A DNA stretch of 64,000 nt from Sparassis latifolia (taxonomy: Eukaryota; Basidiomycota; Agaricomycetes; Polyporales; Sparassidaceae): assembly GCA_018466975.1 (NCBI GenBank), contig JAENRS010000021.1:1-64000 (forward strand). Direction: 5' to 3'. Positions 24,677 through 37,507 of the stretch are shown in pieces. The notes beneath the pieces were generated by a model. The model was not told where the DNA came from, searched no databases, and saw only the letters and a program-made list of their open reading frames with translations. Both the position numbers and the translations under genes were made by a program. Numbering within the stretch: position 1 is the first letter of the stretch; each line of letters opens with the position of its first letter.

Positions 24677-26156
24677 CACCGTGCTTTCTTCTCTGATCTG
24701 CGTCTCATCTAGCACCAATTGTTCTCGAGCTCCGTTTGATTCCGTGGCAACGCGTCACTGGGAAAGTCCGCCCAAGCGGTCAGTACCCCCTGTAGTGACT
24801 ATCGCTCGCTCTTCTGAATAGCAATGGACTGAACAGCAAAGAAAGTATCCATACGTCCGCATTCCATACACCTGGATCAGAAAGTGAGAGCCTGCGATAC
24901 CTACAAGTCCTGATATTTTTCCGGAGAAGGACGACAGCATTTGATGGTAGTGAAATGGGATTCTTGTCTCATAGAATCTGAGACACAGAGCCTTCTGCTG
25001 TCACACATAATGCAAAGAACGACGATCAAATAGGAACGCACCGATTGCCAGATAGTGAGATGCGGAAGGGGGATTCCTGCTGCATACCATAGCAAATTAC
25101 GAGCAGAGCACAGACGGAATTGTCTCTAGGATATTCAACGTTCAACGTCGAAGCAGATTCCATCAGTCGACTGGCGTTGTTCTTCAAGCATGTCCAATTC
25201 CATGCAAGAAATGTAAGACAATAAATGTCAGCGTACCATAATACTGAAGGGAAAGTTCCAGCCATTGCAAGTGATGGTTACAACGTCACCAGCCTCGTCG
25301 ACTCGTCTGAGCGATAGCGGAGGAAACATCGACCGGCGAAGGCCGGGACCGAATCCTTCCGGCAGGCTCCGAGCGCGCTCACCGTTAAAATATCGTCTGT
25401 TTCCCTCGGCGATTCTTCCATGATCTTACTCTCGACGAATCTTCATCTAACCTGTGAAAAGGGAATAGACCGGCTTTGGTCACTGGGAAGTCAATATGCA
25501 AGACTGTCAGGCCGATGTCTCGACCTCTACATCGTTGCAGTGCTGAGGATCTCATTTCTTCCAGACTCCACTAGCAAAGACACCGCGAACGGCTCCTGAA
25601 GGGTTTCCTCCTGACGAGTTTGCCGTGGTGACTTGGAGTTCTTCCTTTTTCGCAATGCTGCGGCCAGGGTTAGCGCTACCAGTTTGCGACGTAGACTGCG
25701 ACTGCCACTGCTACACTTGATCGCGGTATCCGTCCTCGTGAACAGACCTTGGGGTTGAGATCACCCTATGCCATTGATTTCCCACTGTATATCCTGTACT
25801 CACGGGGGATTCTTGTGCGAGCGCCTCGTTGAAAATGTTGACAGTTTCTTTGGGCGCATCTAACACCTGCAGCTGTTATCGCTATCATTCAAGTTCACGA
25901 GCACTTAGTAGAGCTAGGGAAATATCTCCCCGCGAACCGTTGACAGTTTCAGACGATGCCTGTGTAGACGTTCCAGAGCTCTCAACACAGCGCGTGTGGA
26001 TCACCGAAAGACGCGTAATATTTCTACGATTCGAAGCTCTGACCAGCAAACGCAGGTGTCGTCGTGCGAGCTCGAGAGTGATTACAGCAACAGCAATGAA
26101 AAAAGATAAGTTATAACGGCCCCCCGCATCCCAGCATAACTTCGAGCCTAGCGTTT
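24677..26156. other. intergenic, no gene seen
   Basis: No coding sequence supported. Small open frames show no known domain. Confidence 0.5.
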
Positions 26157-28626
26157 CTACGCTTCTTCTGAATTGGCGCGTTGGACCTTTCGAGGTGGTT
26201 CCTCCTCCATATCACTGCTTTCATCCTCTTCCTCTCGTCCACGCTTCATGCTGAGAGCACCTAACAATTGGAGCTTCCTTTCTACCTCTTTAGAAGATGG
26301 TGGCTCACTTGAGTCTACCTCGGACTCCGCGTTCGGCAACTCTGGTTCAACCTTGTCCTCGCTGGGCCACTCCCTGTCCAGGAACGTGAGGAGAAGCTGG
26401 CGCATACCCTGGTGCGTTTTTAGCAATTCCGCGAGATGCTTGCGCGCGTCGAGGTCCTCCTCGTTCAGCTCCTCCAGCTTCACTCCCACACGATGCACAG
26501 CGCCCTGTCGGGGAACTGCGAGCGGCATTTGTGGCGGCATGTCCTGCTGTTCACAGTCCTCTTCGTAAACCAAGGTTGTGTAATGCGCGCGAAACAGGAG
26601 GATAAGGAGGTCAAAAACCTTGCCGAACGGGTGGAATCCTCCATTTCTATCATAGAATTCCAGCGTTCGTTTTTCATGCTCGATGACGCCAGTGTGCATC
26701 GCCTTTCGCTTTAGTGAGTTGCACGAATTAAAGGGACACGCAGAGTTCGCTGGCGGATCCATGGTGAAGAAGAAGTCTTGAATGAAGGCTGGTACTTCGA
26801 AGTTGTTCGCGATGTACACCAGAGCGGTTTGGAGAAGAACATGGAAGAATGCTTCCAGCTCGTCCTGTGTCGCGATTGCTGTTCTCGGGTGATCGAGTGA
26901 GAGCACTGACATGAACTGCCACGTTCCCTACGAATAATGAATACGGCCGTGAGTGGGAGAGTAGGAACGACAACAGGTGGAATTCGCTGACGTACCATCG
27001 ATCCAGGTTTCCGTGGAGCTTCTTTTCCCCCGTTCTCCGCATCGCGTACAGGCGCGGCGAGCTCCCAATCGCAGAGTAGACCCGACCTCCTCGTCTCTAA
27101 CTCCTTACCGCGCCTCTCCAACCTTTCGTAGATCAAAATGTTGCCACTGCTGATATCACAATGCATCAGCCCAGCGTTCTCTACCGCCTGTCGGTGCGCT
27201 GCATGATTGATATCAGGACGAGGTTTCTCTGAAGGTAATGGGCAACTCACCGTCAATGACATCGGTGAAAATCTGCAAAAGCTCCTTCCCGTCATGGAAA
27301 TCATGTACACCAAGGCAGACCTCCTCGACCACGAGACGGCTATGCACAAGCGTCGGTGATACATCCCGCTCTCGGTCAGCGGGCCAGCTATTTTCCGGTC
27401 CCACAAACTCTAGTGTGCGAGTTCGCTGGTCGCCAATGTCGCCGTAGCACACGAGCGTCGGTATGTTCGTGACCTTGGCCTTCTTGAGCGTTTTGAGCGC
27501 CGCTCCTTCCGTCTGGTGTACTGGTGGGTCAAATCGCCATGAGTCCTTCAAAAAGACGAGTTTTTTTGTCTTGCAGTCTAGTGCGACGTATCCTCGTGTG
27601 CCTCGGCCAGGAAGGTCAGTGTGCTCAAAATGGGGCTTCCCGACGAGGAAATATCGAGCGTATGCCTCCTCGTTCTCTTCGTCTTTTTCTTCCTGTGGCA
27701 CAGCCTTCCGCCGCTTGCCACACGTCGGTCTCTTTGTGCGCCGTCTCCGAGCCATGGGTACCCGGCTTTCGGGCACGACCCTCAACTTCCAGCACGGCCG
27801 GTCCGGGTCTTCAAGTGACTCAGCGAACATAGCTCGTGCGCAAGCGTTCTGGCGGTACATGCTCTGGGAGATGTCTACCATTAACCTGTGGTCGTCTGAC
27901 CCGGGCAGGACGAGCTTCGCGGTGGGATCGTATCCCTGTTGTTCAGGCGAGAGGCGAGCGAAGCGCCAGAAGAATGTGGCGAGATCCTGAGTGACTTTAA
28001 TCGGGAATTGTTCTGTGACAATCGCACCATGGCGATCCCACCGCATGAGGCGCGCGCATGTGGGGAAGAACAGAACGGTGAAGACGGATGTGCGATGTTG
28101 ACGGGACAGGATGGTAGACGCGATGGACTGGATGTGCGCACGTGTGGTTGCACACATCTCGGCATCTGGGAGGTTCGGATCCTTTTCTTCAGCGAACAGG
28201 TCGTCCACGGTGGCGTCTGGTTTATAGATAATGGACAGGACCTCATACGACCAGTGAAGCTCGCTCTCTTTGGTGTGCGCATCCTCGTTGCGGAATAAAG
28301 CCATGTGAGTATTGACCTTGTAAGGGTCGCCCACGGGAGTGCCTGCTGTCAAGTCTTCGCTCAGGACGAGTTCCCGTGAGTAGCCCCTCCACAGTCCGCA
28401 ATCGTCAGCGCAACGGGCCTAACGGAAATCAGCGATACGAAAGCACACGACAACAACGACGAACCAAACGACCAAAGAAGTGCTCCTGGGAAACAAATGA
28501 GTTTGGCATGCCGTCGAATGCATGTAGGTATGCCTGACTGGCAGATGCGGCTGCTTGGACGTCCGGCTGTGGAACGAACTCGCTGAGAAAGGTCTTGACC
28601 GGAACAGTGACAAAGGTGCAACCCAT
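26157..28626 (-). CDS. FunK1 fungal-type protein kinase
   Basis: Predicted 767-residue FunK1 kinase. Exons are 28626-28465, 28418-27251, 27198-26996 and 26927-26157; introns are 46, 52 and 68 bp. The first intron has a weak donor (GTTCGT). It was placed because the following ARCADDCGLWRGYS lines up residue for residue with AKCAKDAGICPEYT of the 18922 gene. The ATP lobe has GRGTRGYVALD and VFLKDSWR; the catalytic loop is HCDISSGNILI (Asp about 458); then CDWELAA; the C-lobe starts GTWQFMSVLSLDHP. There is a basic mid-linker (RRRRTKRP, GKRRKAVPQ) and a C-terminal RKVQRANSEEA after an acidic stretch. It forms a tandem pair with the 30867 gene, which shares the same tail. Confidence 0.9.
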
Positions 28627-28766
28627 GTCTGAGAAAGTAATATGCCAGTCGAGTGTAAGAGGTGGTGCTGGTGTGGAGCGTACGTGGTAATGCTGATGTA
28701 CGAGGTGAAGAAGTTAGAGATCCGAGGAACTCTTGTTCACCCAAGTGTGGCGTCGCCACACATCAA

Positions 28767-28798
28767 ACGCGTCTGTGGCGTCACAGTCTGACCACGTG
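28767..28798. promoter_or_regulatory. CACGTG plus ACGCGT pair
   Basis: ACGCGT at 28767-28772 and CACGTG at 28793-28798, 141-172 bp before the ATG at 28626. The wider run ACGCGTCTGTGGCGTC followed by TCTGACCACGTGC is also found before the 33322 start, with 6 bp fewer between the two boxes. Confidence 0.5.
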
Positions 28799-30866
28799 CT
28801 TGTGCGCTTGTTGTCTTTCCAATATACCTCGCGCAGGCTTAAGGGGCGAATCGCCCTGCGTCTCTGGGATACCAGGATGTATCGACGGAATCATCTGGAA
28901 GGCTGATCTTGACCTAGAATACTGGGAGAGGTAGCAAATGCGCTTGGCCAGGAGCAAGACAGCGGAATACGTGGCGTTGAATCGCAAACCAGGTTAATGT
29001 CGATTCAAGAGGCGATAACGTCGTCGACATATCGCCCTAGGAGTGCCAGTGCCACAACTCTGGAGGTCGACGTCGATGATGATCGATGTTACGTGGTCAT
29101 TTCCAGGCGAGTTGTATCCACCGGGAATGCCCGGATTTTTCGCACCCGATGCTGTGAGCTATCTCGCGCTGCACAAAGCGGCACTGATTGCGGTAAGTCT
29201 GTGATATTTTACTTCCCATACGCATGCAGTCAGGAACCTAGCTCACCTTATGGCAGAAACTTTGCCTATACTCCACAACCAGTGTCGGTTCGCGGCATGC
29301 AGGAGCTCTGGGGAGTTTGAGTATGGTGTGGATCTGTATTTTTTTTTTCTTTTCGGTGAGCCAAACGCGCACTCCGCTGAGTATTTGCATCGATTATTCA
29401 CGGATGTATCACATCCTACGCATACGGTCTGAGACGAACTCCAACGCAGCACCATCCTAAACCTCCCTCGAACTTAATCCTCGAGATACTGGCTACGCCG
29501 CAGTGAAGGTTTCACAGTCTTTACTACGGTAAGTCCTGCCAATTTTATTACCTCTGTACACAATTTAAGACTCTGGCGATCCGGGGAGTTTGTGTCGGCG
29601 TTATGCTATTGCACGATGCTTAATGTAATAGCACGGTACGCTTTACTCGTTTGCAGTGCCATCGCTTGTGATCCTGGGCCACTTCCTTGCCTTTTCGCAT
29701 GCTCTCCGGAACCCTACTCTACGCTGGTGCATTCTGCATATCACGTTTGATCTGAGAAGGTATCTCTGACGTACTTATATGTAGCGCTTCCAGATACAGT
29801 TGGCAGCGAAAGCACCGAGGTAGTCAGGATGTCGATACCTTTGTGCAGTCAACACTCCTCTGGGTTATACCGGGCACTGAGCTGTTTCTCCTGCTGCTCG
29901 TTGCTCTGATCTCATCGCGGGGAATCCAGCAATATTTTCTGCCAACATCTGAAAGACTCTTCAGATTCATTCTCCGATCTATACGACACAACCATTGTCG
30001 TGCGATCTCACGTGGCAATCGACATTAATTCTCCTAGAATACTTTCTTCGTCATCAGGCTACTAGCGCTACCCTGTTAGCGGAACATTTATGGATTCATT
30101 AAGCCCCTTGCCTACCGTTACTGGCTTATTGCAACTTGGATCATTCGTATATTTGCGCCATGTTGTTTACAATCTTTTCTGTTCTGCTGTCACTTATTTT
30201 GAGGTGGCGATAACCAGCTTGAGCTCTCTGGACAGTGTTGTGCGTGCGATCTTGTGCAGTCATTCTTACGTCTTTCGGTTGAGAACTTCGTCAACTACAG
30301 GCCTGCATTGAAATCTGGGGGTCTACAGGTAGTCGATACGGTCATTTTCGGCTCGACGCTGTCACAATCTTCACCTGTTCGTAATTCCTGCGCGGATTTC
30401 CGACAGCAATCTCGTCCAGTAAGTAGTACATCGTACGTTCTATGTGCAGCTTAATGACCCTACTGACTCCGGCCTTCCAGATGAATTCAATTCCGACGCA
30501 TACATATTATTCCTGTCTATGCTATCTTACGTTGTTTCCACACTGAAATGATTCCACGCTTTGTAGCCGCGCTGCGTGATGTGTGATGTGTCACGTGCGC
30601 GTGACGGATGGCGTTATCAGTCAGACGAGATATTCAGCCGTGAGTATGCCACGCCTGCACAAAGCCCTGGTCGATTTGCACGGGTCGATCTCTGCGTCGT
30701 GTTTGCTATTCAGTCGTGCAGGTAGAGTTATTATTAGACGGGATAGTATTCTACCTGAGAGAAGCCAGTGGAGGGAGCAAGAACGTAAGCAGGCACAGCT
30801 ACGGCTGCTAAGTATAAATACTTATAAGTTATGGGGACGAAAGATATTCCAATGAGCGCGAAGCTC
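28799..30866. other. intergenic, no gene seen
   Basis: Two kilobases between two tandem kinase genes. No coding sequence is supported. A T-run occurs near 29340. CACGTG at about 30007 and 30593 lie near no gene start and are probably chance sites. Confidence 0.5.
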
Positions 30867-33322
30867 CTACACTTCCTCTGAATTCGCACGCTGCACCTTC
30901 CGAGGTCGCCGCTCCTCATCCTCTTCGTCATCCTCATCCTCATCCCGACCACGCTTCAGACGCGGGAGATCCAATTCCACCTCAGGAGATGCAGGACCCA
31001 TTGGCTCCTCCCAGCTATCCGAGTCAGAATCCACGCTGTCGTTGGACTTCGGTTCGATCTTGTCCCCGCAGGGCCACTCCCTATCCAGAAACATGAGAAG
31101 CAATTGCCGCATGGCTTGGTGCGTCTTCAGCGATTCCGCGAGATGCTTGCGCGCATTGAGATCCTCCTCAGACAGTTGCACTCGCTCCACTCGAACGCGG
31201 CTCTCCGCGCCTTGTCGCGGAACCTGGAGAGGGATTTGCTCTTGTGCGTCCTCAGGTTCCACCTCCTCAGAGTCTTTCTCGTAGACCAACGTCGTGTAGT
31301 GTGCGCGGAACATGTGCATAAAGAGCCTGAATACTTTCTCAAAGGGATGAGGCCGTCTTGCTGCATCGAAGAAACGCAGCTCATCATCATTGTGCTTCAG
31401 CACGCCGGCGTGCATTGCCTGGCGCTTCGATGGGCCACATGAATAAATGGAAGGGGATAACTCCGAGAGCAATTCCTTGGAATCAAAGAACTGGGGAATG
31501 AAGTCGGTAGTGCGAATGTTATTGTCGATGCGCCACGCAGTGGTGAGAAGGAGGACGTAGAAGAATCCTTCCAGTTCGTCCTGGATCGTAATAGCTGTCT
31601 TCGGATGGTCGAGCGAGAGTACCGACATGAATGGCCATGTCGCCTACAATTGACGAATGCAGATCGTGAGTAAGGGCAGCACGGCAACTTCGGGAACATA
31701 CCCTGGCTCCAAGTTTACGAGGGGCTTCTTTATCCCCATTTTCTGCAGCGCGAACGGATGTTGCGTGCTCCCAATCGCACAGCAGACCTGTCCTCAGACG
31801 TTCGTACTCACCACCGCGCCTCACATATCTTTCGTAGATGAGGGTATTGCCGTTGCTAATGTTGCAATGCATCAGCGCAGCTTTTTCTACCGCTTGTCGA
31901 TGTGCTGCAGTCCTTGTCGTCATAATGACCGACTCTAACTGAAGATTATAAGCGCCTTACCGTCCATGCAGTCGACTATAATCTGCAGCAGTTCCTTCCC
32001 TTCTTCGAAATCTTCTAGAGGACAGCAGACTTCATTGGCAACCAGACGATAGTGAACGTATTTTGATGGTGGATCTTCAAACGGATCCACACGCGGTTTG
32101 TCTTTGGGTTTGAAGAAATCCCGCGTACGCGTATGGTGGCGGGCTATGTCTCCATGATACACGAGAGTCGGAACGTTGGTAACTTTTGCCTTCTTCAATA
32201 CCTCGAGTACCGCTCCCTCCGTCTTGTGCTCTGGCTGGTCGAGCCGCCACGTGTCTTTCAAGAAGACGAACTTCTTGGTTTTGCAGTCGAGCGCTACGTA
32301 TCCGCGAGTGCTACAGCCAGGGAGATTCGGCTGCTGTTCGAAGTGGGGCTTGCCAACGAGGAAGTATCTCATGCCGGCCTCGTCTTCACTTTCATTACTC
32401 TTCCTCTGGGGCACAGCCCGCGGCCGCTTGATCCCCGGCCGCTTCTTCCTGCCCTTTGGCAGGGCCACCGGAGCTTGGTCCTCAGATCTGACACCTAACT
32501 TCCACCAGAACCAGCCCAGGTCGAGCGACTTGGCGAACATACAACGCGCGTACGGGTTACCGCAATCTTCCTTCTTCACTATGTCTTCCATCAACTTATA
32601 ATCGTCAGATCGAGGAAGGACAAGTTGCGCTGTGGCGTCACAGCCTTGCTGCTCGGGGGAGAGCTGCGAGAAGCGCCAGAAGAATATGGCGAGGTGCTCT
32701 GTCCTGCCATAGATGAATGGCTCTGAGATGATAGCACCAGCGTGGTCCCATCGCACCAGGCATGCACTGCCCTTGGAAAATACGATGGTGAAGAAGAAAG
32801 TGCGATGCTGGTTGGAGAAGGCGGCAGACGCAGTTTCTTGGAGGCGTCGGAGAGTAGCAGTGAAGTACTCGGTATCTGTAGGGTTTGTGTCTGGGAGATT
32901 GGGGTCTCGATCTTGGACGAAGGGGTCACTATGCTTGGACTTCGCCATGTACACCAATGACAGCAGTTGAGGCGCTTGTTGAGGATCAGCGTTGAAAGCA
33001 GACAGATCCTCCTCGCGGGACAGGCTCGCGTACTTGTAGCGTTCTGTACCTTCGCTCTCAACAACGTCACAGGAATATCCTGGGCAGAGTTCAAGTCCTT
33101 GTCTCGTCATACAGCCTCTCTGGAGCGGAGCAGTCGGATTAAAAAAGCGTTCGACAAGAGTGCTAGACATACCAAAGAATCGTAGAATTCAACATCCGAG
33201 TCGGGGGGCGCGGGCATCCAGAACATCATATGGAGCTCTGGGAGAGTGGTCGCCTCACCGACCTGTGGAATGAATTCACAGAGGAAGGTATCGAGTGAAA
33301 CAGTGACGAAGGTGCCAGCCAT
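30867..33322 (-). CDS. FunK1 family kinase, predicted inactive
   Basis: Predicted 762-residue FunK1 protein. Exons are 33322-33173, 33119-31961, 31904-31702 and 31643-30867; introns are 53, 56 and 58 bp, all in phase. The start is MAGTFVTVSLDTF. The ATP lobe is kept (STRGYVALD, VFLKDTWR, about 325-350). In the catalytic loop the motif reads HCNISNGNTLI: the proton-acceptor Asp is Asn (about residue 451; codon AAC on the coding strand, + strand about 31865-31867). CDWEHAT follows, where its sister has CDWELAA. All other exons are open, so this looks like a maintained pseudokinase rather than a decayed gene. The C-terminus ends RPRKVQRANSEEV, matching the 26157 gene. Confidence 0.9.
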
Positions 33323-33426
33323 TCTTTGCTAATGCAACGTGGGGTGTTATGTAGAGAAGAGATTGTGGCGGTGAGATAGACGGACTTGTTTTCAACGGAT
33401 TCTTTGGGGCGTGCTAGTACAGAGAG

Positions 33427-33452
33427 ACGCGTTTGTGGCGTCTGACCACGTG
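33427..33452. promoter_or_regulatory. CACGTG plus ACGCGT pair
   Basis: ACGCGT at 33427-33432 and CACGTG at 33447-33452, 105-130 bp before the ATG at 33322. The run ACGCGTTTGTGGCGTC then TCTGACCACGTGC is shared with the promoter of the tandem sister at 28626. Confidence 0.5.
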
Positions 33453-34207
33453 CGCCTTGTGTACTGTCGCGAGGCTTGAATAACAAGTCGACAAGACTTG
33501 CTGGTAACAGATGCCATAGAGGCCAGCATGTAACCCTGGCATGAACAAAAAGAAAAAAACAAGAGCAACAACAGAGGAAGGAGGCAGGTCCAGAGCCTCG
33601 AAAATGATGTGGTCTGCAGCTCCAGCCTGTGAACGCATTGGCCCATCTCCAAATGATGAACTTGTGCAGCGCAAGAGAGCAGAGTCCTAGGTGAGTCGTT
33701 GGAGATGAGATCCAAACTGTGAACGAAAATTCAGACTTGCCAATTTCAGGTTGTCGTGAGGGATAAAACTTCGATGTAAGACTGCGATAAGCTCCGCACT
33801 TGAAGGCGTGGAGAATGAACAAGGCGCATCTTGTTCGGCGGCGCCGTCAGTGATAGAGACTACTAGGTGTTATTGTTGACTAGCAAAGCATATGCGCACG
33901 CCTAAGAAGGTCTTATAGAAAGAACATCGGCGTTGCTGCGATGGTCTCTTCGAACGTGTCCTCAGATCTGATGCATCGGGCACGAGCTTCTCGAAAGCAG
34001 ACTCGAAATTGACAACACTTGCAGGTAGAAACGACAGTTTAGCCTGTGGAGCTAACATCCTATTCTACCTTACATCCATGAGAAGATCCAAGCAGACATG
34101 TATCTATGAGGACTGTTCAAGGGAGAGTGAAGTAATGCAACGTGATCCTGTAACTAACAGGTCTTCAACCACAATTTTCTGGCTGTGCAAAGAGAACTTC
34201 ATCCCCA
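33453..34207. other. intergenic, no gene seen
   Basis: No gene recognised between the kinase promoter and the MITE-like element. Confidence 0.45.
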
Positions 34208-34750
34208 TTAGTGCGCGGGGAAATAGGTAGGTGTAAATTACATAGGCTAATTAGCAGGTGTAAATTACGGTTAATTTACTGTAAATTTCAAATGGGCCTG
34301 TGACACAGGGTAAAATAGGGTAAAATAGACTGACACTGTATGGGTTGCCATGAGTGTATGAACGGGCTATACATACAGTCAGAAAACAGACAGAACCGAG
34401 GTGTACAAGAGAGAATTGATGACGATAAATAAGGCGACAAATCTCACCTGTCCAAATTGGGGAAATGCATGAAGGCATGCCTCGAAGACATCATAGTTTA
34501 CAGAAGAAGCCATGGATACATCAAGGATACATCAACCCCCACTAGAAAGTGCAAAGCAATGTTTAGGTGGCCTCAGTGAACATCTTTTTGCTATTTTACA
34601 CCGTAATTTACGCTACTTTACTGGCTAATTAGCGTCAAGTAGCCCAGGTGTAATTTACAGTAATTTACGTAGGTAAAATAGAGGCGCTGCAGTGAGCCTG
34701 GGTAATTTATCGGTCAAATAGACTGTCAGACCTATTTCCCCGCGCACTAA
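34208..34750. mobile_element. MITE-like element, 543 bp
   Basis: The ends are perfect 21-bp terminal inverted repeats beginning TTAGTGCGCGGGGAAATA (34208-34228) and its complement ending at 34750. Both ends are flanked by the direct repeat TCCCCA (34202-34207 and 34751-34756), which fits a target-site duplication. The inside is AT-rich and full of short mirrored motifs (GTAAATTAC, TAATTTAC, GGCTAATTAGC, TAAAATAG), so the whole element can fold on itself. It has no open frame for a transposase and would be non-autonomous. A 6-bp duplication does not settle the superfamily. Confidence 0.8.
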
Positions 34751-35108
34751 TCCCCATTCAACATCTCGTCAGAATCGAAATCACTATCGGCACTACTGTT
34801 GTCTCCATTGATAGACCATTGGCGGGATCGAGGTTAAGCATGGACTCTGTATCCGAATCATACTCATTTGCATGCATCATGGGTGGGCTATGTTCATTGT
34901 ATGGATCCTCCAGTGCAGCCTCCTCAGTTCAACCGCGCATCTGTGGTTGACGAGAAGCATACGGTGAGTGTCAATTGCGTGAAAGGCAGTTATAACCTTA
35001 AGAGTACCCTCGATCATAAGAAAACGACAAGAAATTACGTGTGTGAGTTTAAGACAGGACGGTACTGAAATGAAACAAATTAACGACAGTCGCCGGCACG
35101 AAAACACT

Positions 35109-37007
35109 TCAGTGAAACCCATTCTCGTCGCCTGCCAAGTGGGCCAAACCTGCTTCTGCCCTCTCCCATAGCGTGTCCACATTCCCGTCAACCTGCCAGT
35201 TCCAAAGCTCGCGTATCCCGCGACCGAGCGCGGCGAGTTGAGCTTTCTCATCCGGAACATCGCTCCCATCGTAGAAACCCTCCGCATTGAACTCGACCAT
35301 CCTCCCTGTGAGTCGCGAGACCTGCGCAGCGTCCTGCGTGAAGTGCAGCCGCGTTTTCTGAAACAGTTGGAAGACAGCAGGGACCCGTGCGAGCGTTGTC
35401 GAAGGGTGTGTTAGGAGTCGTCCGAGCACGTAGCCATCCTGTTAGCAGTTAAGTCAACACCAGCCGATGGCAAGAAGAGAACCAATGACCTCCATAGCTT
35501 GTCCAGCGCCAGCCCCTTGATGGGTCTGTTTCGCATGCGCCTACCAGGTCGGTACATCAGTCATCGACAGCACCGCGCGAAAAGGATCCCGCGCACCGCG
35601 TCGCCCATCAGTGCCACTCTCCTAGAGACAGAGAATGGCAGTGCGCCCATGCAGTTTATGGCCCACTTTGTCAGGTTTTCTGTGCACTGTGAATTGCTCT
35701 ACAGCTCAGCTCGAGCACATTCAAATGACACTTGCACGGACGTACCTCGAGGAGCTCCAGCACTTCACGCTCCCAGCCAACGAAATGTGCCAAGACCTCC
35801 TCTTTCGCAGCTGGTTCGCCAGATTTATCAGGGTACGGCGTGCCTTCGAGTTCTGGCTGGGTGTAGAATGCGATGAAATTGACTATGCGACCGTTGGAAA
35901 TCGGGTACGCGACGACGTGCTTGCGTAGTGTCAGCCGGTCGAAATCATGGTTCTCACAGATGAACAATAAAACATACTTTATTCTTCCCGCAATACTGGT
36001 CAAACGCAGTCAGAGAAATCCAAGAAAAAGATGGAGCAATACGCACAGACAAGGTGAACTTCAATGCACGGTGTGCGGAATTTACCGACCGCAGACGCTC
36101 CTCAGGGATTAGACACCGCCAGATGATCATTCCGCTCCACTGTGGGGTTACGACCGCGCACCTGGGACAAGTCAGCACGTCCGTACACGGTGTGCAGTCA
36201 CGTTCATGTGCGAGCGTGTACATACACCCACGCGTCGCGGACTTAAGGCCGTCGGCGCCAACGAGGACGTCCGTCTCCGCAGTGGTACCATCCGTGAAGT
36301 AGAGTGTCAAGATGGGCTTTCCTGTCGAGTCCTGAGTCTCGGCGTAGCACACAAGCCTCTTCGCGGTGTGGATAGTGTACGACGTGGGAAGGCTGTAACG
36401 GAGAACATCTAGCAGATCAGCTCGATGCAGCGTCGTAGCACCTGAAGCCAATGACCATGTTATGAGAAGATCAGCACGAGATCCGGGTAGAAAGGCACTC
36501 ACGAGGCAGCATCAGCTCATAGAAGGTATACGGCTCCCTCTGTCTGTCAGATAGCCTGTACAAGAATCCCGGTTCTGCAATTAACGGGAGTAGATCTCAC
36601 GTGTCAGTTCTGCGTAAGGCTAGTGGCAGCCGCCCGAGCTGAAGCGGGAAGTTGTATCAGATGGATACTCACTAGGGACCTCCGAGGGTGGCTCCGTTGA
36701 GATCCTTGCCGTCTCCACCTCAAGACCAAGCAGATCAATGAGGTGCCACGTCCGCGGCCAGATGAGGAGTCCGGCTCCAATAGTGGAGATCTTTTGCGCG
36801 GCCTCGTAGACGTGGACCTCGATTGGTGAATCAGGGTGCGCATGGCGGGCGAGCACCGACGCAAGAGTAAAGCCGCCGATGCCGCCACCGCTGAAGGTAG
36901 TCGATTTAGCGTGCCAGGAGTAAGAATCATGCATGCAGGATGTACCAGATGGCAAGGCGGAACTTGGCCAATGGTCCCGCATCGGAAGGACCAGCGTTGG
37001 AGCCCAT
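35109..37007 (-). CDS. FAD-dependent monooxygenase, salicylate hydroxylase-like
   Basis: Predicted 473-residue class A flavin monooxygenase that would hydroxylate an aromatic substrate using NAD(P)H and O2. Exons are 37007-36946, 36890-36673, 36574-36503, 36441-36047, 35995-35978, 35919-35746, 35698-35597, 35540-35490 and 35438-35109; phases close throughout. Motifs in order: FRLAICGGGIGGFTLA (FAD-binding GxGxxG, about 17-30); YEAAQKISTIGAGLLIWPR; HRADLLDVL; LVGADGLKSATR (DG motif); GDAAHAKQTHQGAGAGQAME (GD motif and ribityl contact). All key motifs are intact. Exon 5 is a six-codon microexon. Length fits the family. It lies inside the kinase cluster with no biosynthetic partner genes beside it, so the substrate cannot be inferred. 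Confidence 0.92.
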
Positions 37008-37507
37008 GGGTGTGACCCGGCGAGGTAGATTGTCATGCGAAGCAAACGACTCTGGATTTTAATGGGGCCCTCACAGTCCAGTCCTAATTTTGAGTACACC
37101 CGAAGCACGAGACTGCTGACATTACGCAGATACGGAAGAACTCACAAGAAGTGGACCTTCGGCACGGACCAGGAATAGACGGAAAGAAGCCAAACATTCC
37201 GACGACCACAAGACATTGCCCATGCAAGATGTTAGCACGATAATTGCAGTAATATATATATGTATAAGTTACAGCTAGGCGAGAAAAATCAGATTCCAAA
37301 GTAGATGCAGCAGTAAATCGAGATGTGATGGACCAGAACAAGCAGGGAAAGTACGGAAACGACGAAAGCGAGGAAAGCGAGGAAGGTGAGGAAAGTGAAG
37401 AAGGCGAGGAAATTGGCGACAAGGACGAACCGGCGACAACGGTGGAAGGAAAGAAACGAAATGCGAGCGCTATGACGGCCCTTGAACAGCAGTATTTGCT
37501 ATACCAA
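37008..37507. other. intergenic with purine-rich repeat
   Basis: Holds a purine-rich imperfect repeat of GAGGAAAGYGA type at about 37365-37425 and an AT-rich (TA)n patch near 37250. A + strand frame here reads as Glu/Ser repeats, but it is low in complexity and overlaps the 3' end of the neighbouring kinase. Confidence 0.5.

Noticed and set aside
30007..30598. Further CACGTG sites away from gene starts (also about 52266, 52590, 55106, 56634)
   Set aside because: A 6-bp palindrome is expected many times by chance in 64 kb. Only those at a constant distance before kinase starts were kept.
34200..34758. An 8-bp target duplication (TCCCCATT) that would make the element hAT-like
   Set aside because: The 8-bp reading works only if the two ends are taken as unequal. 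With perfect inverted ends the duplication is 6 bp, so the superfamily is left open.
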